Shown: positions 5,778-6,159 of the stretch, piece after piece
Numbering within the stretch: position 1 is the stretch's first letter
Layout: every line of letters starts with the position of its first letter
Origin: Chloroflexota bacterium
GTDB taxonomy: Bacteria > Chloroflexota > Dehalococcoidia > Plut-88900
Assembly: GCA_022572865.1 (NCBI GenBank)
Contig: JACZVB010000095.1
Location: forward strand, 1 to 6,159
Length of the DNA stretch: 6,159 nucleotides
Direction: 5' to 3'
Made by a program: the position numbers and the translations under genes
Notes under the pieces: generated by a model
The model's input: the letters and a program-made list of their open reading frames with translations, nothing else
Told to the model about the DNA's origin: nothing
The model's database searches: none

Positions 5778-5806
5778 TTGACAGTTATAGGAAGGCCAAG
5801 TAGATT
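5778..5806 (+). promoter_or_regulatory. Candidate sigma-70-type promoter of the MBL-fold hydrolase gene
   Basis: A perfect TTGACA (5778-5783), a 17-bp spacer and TAGATT (5801-5806, four matches to TATAAT) sit 35 bp upstream of the ATG at 5842. The predicted transcript start near 5813 gives a leader of about 30 nt. Orientation, spacing and position all agree with this gene. Not verified experimentally. Confidence 0.6.
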
Positions 5807-5841
5807 GAGGGGACTTTTACCCACGGGAGCTAAGACAAAAG

Positions 5842-6159
5842 ATGATTCTGAAAGTTGTGGTGGTGGGCCCGTACCAGGAGAATACCTATATCATCGGGTC
5901 GGATGAGACCAAGGAGGCTGCCCTGGTGGACCCCGGGGCCCAGTGGCAGTCGATCATGAAGGCGGTGGAGGACGCGGGCCTGAAGGTCAAGATGATTCTC
6001 ACTACCCACGGCCACGAGGACCACATTGGCGCCGTGGCCGACATGGTGGAGGCCACGGGCGCTATCTTCTCCATTCACGAAAAGGACGCCTATATGCTGG
6101 AGAGGAACCCGGACTCCACTTCGGTCATACCTGACTTCCGTAGCCCGCCGGAGCCGGAC
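5842..6159 (+). CDS. MBL-fold metallo-hydrolase (glyoxalase II-like), 3' end cut by window edge
   Basis: The frame is open from the ATG at 5842 to the right edge, giving 106 codons with no stop. The N-terminus MILKVVVVGPYQENTYIIGS followed by ALVDPGA (27-33) is the standard beta-lactamase-fold opening in the glyoxalase II-like subgroup: the '.eNtYii' strand, then D30 in the VDPG turn. The zinc-binding HxHxDH motif is intact as TTHGHEDHIGA (H56, H58, D60, H61). Typical full members have about 205-215 residues, so about half is missing, including the later metal-binding His and Asp. Members hydrolyse thioesters or related substrates in the cytosol. S-acyl-glutathione should not be assumed, because many bacteria with such genes lack glutathione. 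The gene is divergent from the nuo operon and has its own candidate promoter. A GGGAG lies about 12 nt before the ATG, slightly far for a strong ribosome site. Confidence 0.9.
   Translation, partial: MILKVVVVGPYQENTYIIGSDETKEAALVDPGAQWQSIMKAVEDAGLKVKMILTTHGHEDHIGAVADMVEATGAIFSIHEKDAYMLERNPDSTSVIPDFRSPPEPD

Larger units (their letters stand above)
5399..5841. other. Divergent intergenic region between nuoA and the MBL hydrolase gene
   Basis: These 443 bp hold no convincing gene. From the nuoA side they contain the nuoA Shine-Dalgarno and candidate promoter (to 5456), a pyrimidine-rich stretch leading into a 30-bp palindrome (5510-5539), a small A/T-rich inverted repeat (5538-5549) and a G5/C5 hairpin (5548-5564). 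The next 210 bp or so show nothing identifiable beyond a second copy of the 11-mer GACACCCCCAA (5675-5685; first copy 5554-5564). The candidate promoter of the rightward gene follows at 5778-5806. No tRNA or riboswitch was recognised. Confidence 0.75.

Noticed and set aside
5670..5906. Plus-strand open frame of 78 codons before and into the MBL gene
   Set aside because: It contains the candidate promoter and overlaps the clearly coding MBL frame in another register; no homology is recognisable.

Overview
The window is one end of a respiratory complex I (NADH-quinone oxidoreductase type) operon on the minus strand. It is flanked by a truncated amidohydrolase gene downstream (left edge) and a divergent, truncated metallo-beta-lactamase-fold hydrolase gene upstream (right edge). 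In transcription order the complex I genes run nuoA, nuoB, nuoC, nuoD, nuoH, nuoI (from about 5398 down to 916). All six are intact by eye and carry the family hallmark residues. No nuoE, nuoF or nuoG lies between nuoD and nuoH, so the locus looks like an 11-subunit-type complex I without the NADH-oxidising module. nuoJ does not follow nuoI; an Amidohydro_2-type gene does.

Layout, left to right: 1-821 amidohydrolase (minus, runs off the left edge); 822-915 short gap; 916-1470 nuoI; 1470-2678 nuoH; 2678-3781 nuoD; 3782-3952 a spacer of about 170 bp holding three separate inverted repeats; 3953-4399 nuoC; 4406-5020 nuoB; 5027-5398 nuoA; 5399-5841 a divergent intergenic region with a candidate nuoA promoter, a 30-bp perfect palindrome, a G/C-run hairpin and a candidate promoter for the rightward gene; 5842-6159 MBL-fold hydrolase (plus, runs off the right edge).

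How the genes work together: NuoB, C, D and I form the peripheral connecting arm that carries electrons through Fe-S clusters (two on NuoI, N2 on NuoB) to quinone bound at the NuoB/NuoD/NuoH interface. NuoA and NuoH belong to the membrane arm. The proton-pumping subunits (NuoL, M, N) and NuoJ, K are not in the window. Tight spacing (1-bp overlaps D/H and H/I, 6-bp gaps A/B and B/C) indicates one transcript with translational coupling. The repeat-filled C/D spacer is the only break.

Organism: a GC-rich bacterium. The NuoEFG-less gene order, the 'DNHIVEPPDLW'-type amidohydrolase and the C-run/G-run palindromic intergenic repeats together suggest an uncultured Chloroflexota lineage (Dehalococcoidia/SAR202-like). 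This is an inference from gene content and style and was not tested by phylogeny. I see no clearly new defence, mobile or biosynthetic system. The points most worth checking are the stacked palindromes inside the operon, the shortened C-terminal region of NuoD, the amidohydrolase in the nuoJ position and a dyad inside the nuoA promoter spacer.
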